Below are positions 5,274 through 6,566 of a stretch of DNA of 6,566 bases, one piece after another (position 1 is the first letter of the stretch; every line of letters begins with the position of its first letter). This DNA comes from Prevotellaceae bacterium. Lineage in GTDB: Bacteria; Bacteroidota; Bacteroidia; Bacteroidales; UBA932. The position numbers were made by a program, and so were the translations under genes. The notes under the pieces are model-generated. The model was not told the DNA's origin. It worked only from the letters and a program-made list of their open reading frames with translations, and searched no databases. The DNA lies in assembly GCA_031279735.1 (NCBI GenBank), contig JAITHX010000145.1:1-6566 (forward strand). Direction: 5' to 3'.

Positions 5274-6566
5274 TTATAATTCTCCGAGAAGTTTCAGCAG
5301 CTCGGTTTGCGCCTTCAGGAGTTCGTTCTTCGAACTGAGCATATTGCTTTCCGCCTGAAGGTAGTTGTTGTTGGCGGTGGTCAGGTCGAGCGACGAAATG
5401 GCGCCGTACTCGTGCTTGCGGACGCTGTTGTCGAAAACGCGCTTGGAAACCTCCACGTTCCGCCGCTGTATCTCGTACTGTTCCGAAGCGTTGCGCAGAT
5501 TGTAGCGCAGCTGTTTCTCCTGAATGTTCAGCTGGTCGGCAACCTGTTCGATGTCCGTTTGCAGTGCGCGCAGCTTTATTTCGCTCTGTCGCACCTTCGA
5601 CCGCCGCTGAAACGACGAGAAAATCGGAATGTTCGCCTGCAAGCCGAGAACGTGGGGCGGCGACATGTCGAACGCCGGCTTGATTATTTTGTACGTGTAG
5701 CTGTAAAAGCCCGATATTGTGGGCAGATACGCCGCGCGGTCGAGACGGATCTGCTGCTGCTGCAACTCTTCCTGCGACTTGAGCAGGCGGAAGTCGATGT
5801 TGCCCGCCAGGTCGAACACCTTGCCGTCGAGACCTGCCGAAGCAAGTGCCGCCACGTGGTCGTCTATTCCGCCTACTACCGACAGCTCTGCTCCCGGAGC
5901 GAGACCGAGATGAAGCCTCAGCATGTTGTAGGCGAGTTCCGTCTGCCGGTCGAGCGAATGTAGCGCCGCTTCGAGGTTCATAACCTGCACGGCAATCTGA
6001 TCGGCATTGGTTTTCTCGACTATTTCGGCGCGCGCCAGATCGTCGGTGCGCTTGTGTATGTCGCGCAGATTCGCGATGTTGCCGAGCAGAATCTCCTTGT
6101 TCTGCCGAGCGAGAAGAATCGCATAGTAAGTCAGCGTCACGTTCTCCTTCACGTCGAGTTCCGTCTTTTCGATGCTCTTTTCGCTTATCTTTCTGGCGAT
6201 TTTAGCCATGTCGATGCCCACCCAGTACGCGCCGCTGAAAACAAGCTGCGAAAGAGTAGCCTTAGCCGAACTCGTGGGATTGAAAGCGATGCTCATTCCC
6301 TGCAGGCTCATGTTGAAGCCGAGATAGTTGCTGTAGTCCACAGTGGCGTCCACCTTGGGCAACCCGGCGGAGATAGCCTGCCAGAGTGCTTCGTGAGCCT
6401 CCTCGACCGCTATGCCCGCTTTCTGCAACGTTCTGTTGTACTTCACGGCATGTTCCTTCGCCTGTTCGAGAGTGAACGAAAGCGCAGCGGGCAACTGAGC
6501 CGCAACCCGAACGGACAGACTCAGCGCAAATGCTGAAAACGTAACCATTAATAATCTTTTATTCAT
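5274..6566 (-). CDS. TolC-family outer-membrane efflux channel
   Basis: This is the outer-membrane exit duct of the pump and the first gene of the operon in this window. It has 430 residues, normal for the family. A Sec signal peptide (1-23) ends in VAA before Gln24. The mature protein shows the two-fold TolC repeat. Each half has a helix, a beta-strand pair starting from a LP-K/T-like turn (AGLPKVDATVDYS at 67-79; AYLPTISGFYSY at 279-290), a second strand (LSQLVFSGAYW at 105-115; LQANIPIFSSF at 309-319) and then a long coiled-coil helix (about 121-220 and 321-430). The C-terminal helix is rich in Gln, Glu, Leu and Asn, as usual. The ATG is the last three bases of the window; the signal peptide directly after it supports it as the real start, but upstream sequence is missing. 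Whether a regulator or promoter lies directly upstream cannot be seen. No lipobox Cys is present, so this is not the lipoprotein (OprM-like) subtype. Confidence 0.95.
   Translation of the reverse strand: MNKRLLMVTFSAFALSLSVRVAAQLPAALSFTLEQAKEHAVKYNRTLQKAGIAVEEAHEALWQAISAGLPKVDATVDYSNYLGFNMSLQGMSIAFNPTSSAKATLSQLVFSGAYWVGIDMAKIARKISEKSIEKTELDVKENVTLTYYAILLARQNKEILLGNIANLRDIHKRTDDLARAEIVEKTNADQIAVQVMNLEAALHSLDRQTELAYNMLRLHLGLAPGAELSVVGGIDDHVAALASAGLDGKVFDLAGNIDFRLLKSQEELQQQQIRLDRAAYLPTISGFYSYTYKIIKPAFDMSPPHVLGLQANIPIFSSFQRRSKVRQSEIKLRALQTDIEQVADQLNIQEKQLRYNLRNASEQYEIQRRNVEVSKRVFDNSVRKHEYGAISSLDLTTANNNYLQAESNMLSSKNELLKAQTELLKLLGEL

Overview
The window most likely comes from a Bacteroidota (order Bacteroidales) chromosome. 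The signs are that none of the four long genes has a clear Shine-Dalgarno sequence, that the non-coding part holds two copies of the Bacteroidota -7 promoter element TAnnTTTG, and that the gene set (TolC-like protein, lipoprotein adaptor, RND pump, small PII-like protein) resembles operons of this group. From memory and unchecked, the order matches the Porphyromonas gingivalis XepCAB-type locus (PG0538-PG0541). The G+C-rich codon choice would fit a Rikenellaceae/Alistipes-like genome, but that placement is a guess.

Right nine tenths (687-6566, all minus strand): a compact four-gene tripartite efflux operon, read from right to left. It encodes an outer-membrane TolC-family channel (5274-6566), a periplasmic adaptor lipoprotein (4176-5246), an HAE1-type RND proton antiporter (994-4137) and a 97-residue PII-like protein (687-980). 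The gaps are 27, 38 and 13 nt, with no internal terminator, so one transcript is likely. Its promoter and any regulator lie beyond the right edge. The first three products form one pump spanning inner membrane, periplasm and outer membrane. The fourth is probably a cytosolic trimer that could contact the cytosolic face of the trimeric RND protein.

Junction (about 547-690): directly after the PII-like stop codon come two heptanucleotide arrays, AATTCAT and AATTACG. In the operon transcript they can fold into one 32-bp stem with no mismatch. A strong intrinsic terminator hairpin follows. This stretch is the likely 3' end of the efflux mRNA.

Left part (1-546): A+T-richer, with little coding capacity. 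It holds the tail of an unidentified reading frame (2-133), a possible promoter, a 37-codon small ORF (206-319), and then no convincing gene. Within 320-546 there is a TACTTTTG element followed about 70 nt later by a good plus-strand terminator (482-525), which together could define a short non-coding RNA. No tRNA, rRNA, CRISPR array, transposase or attachment site was seen.
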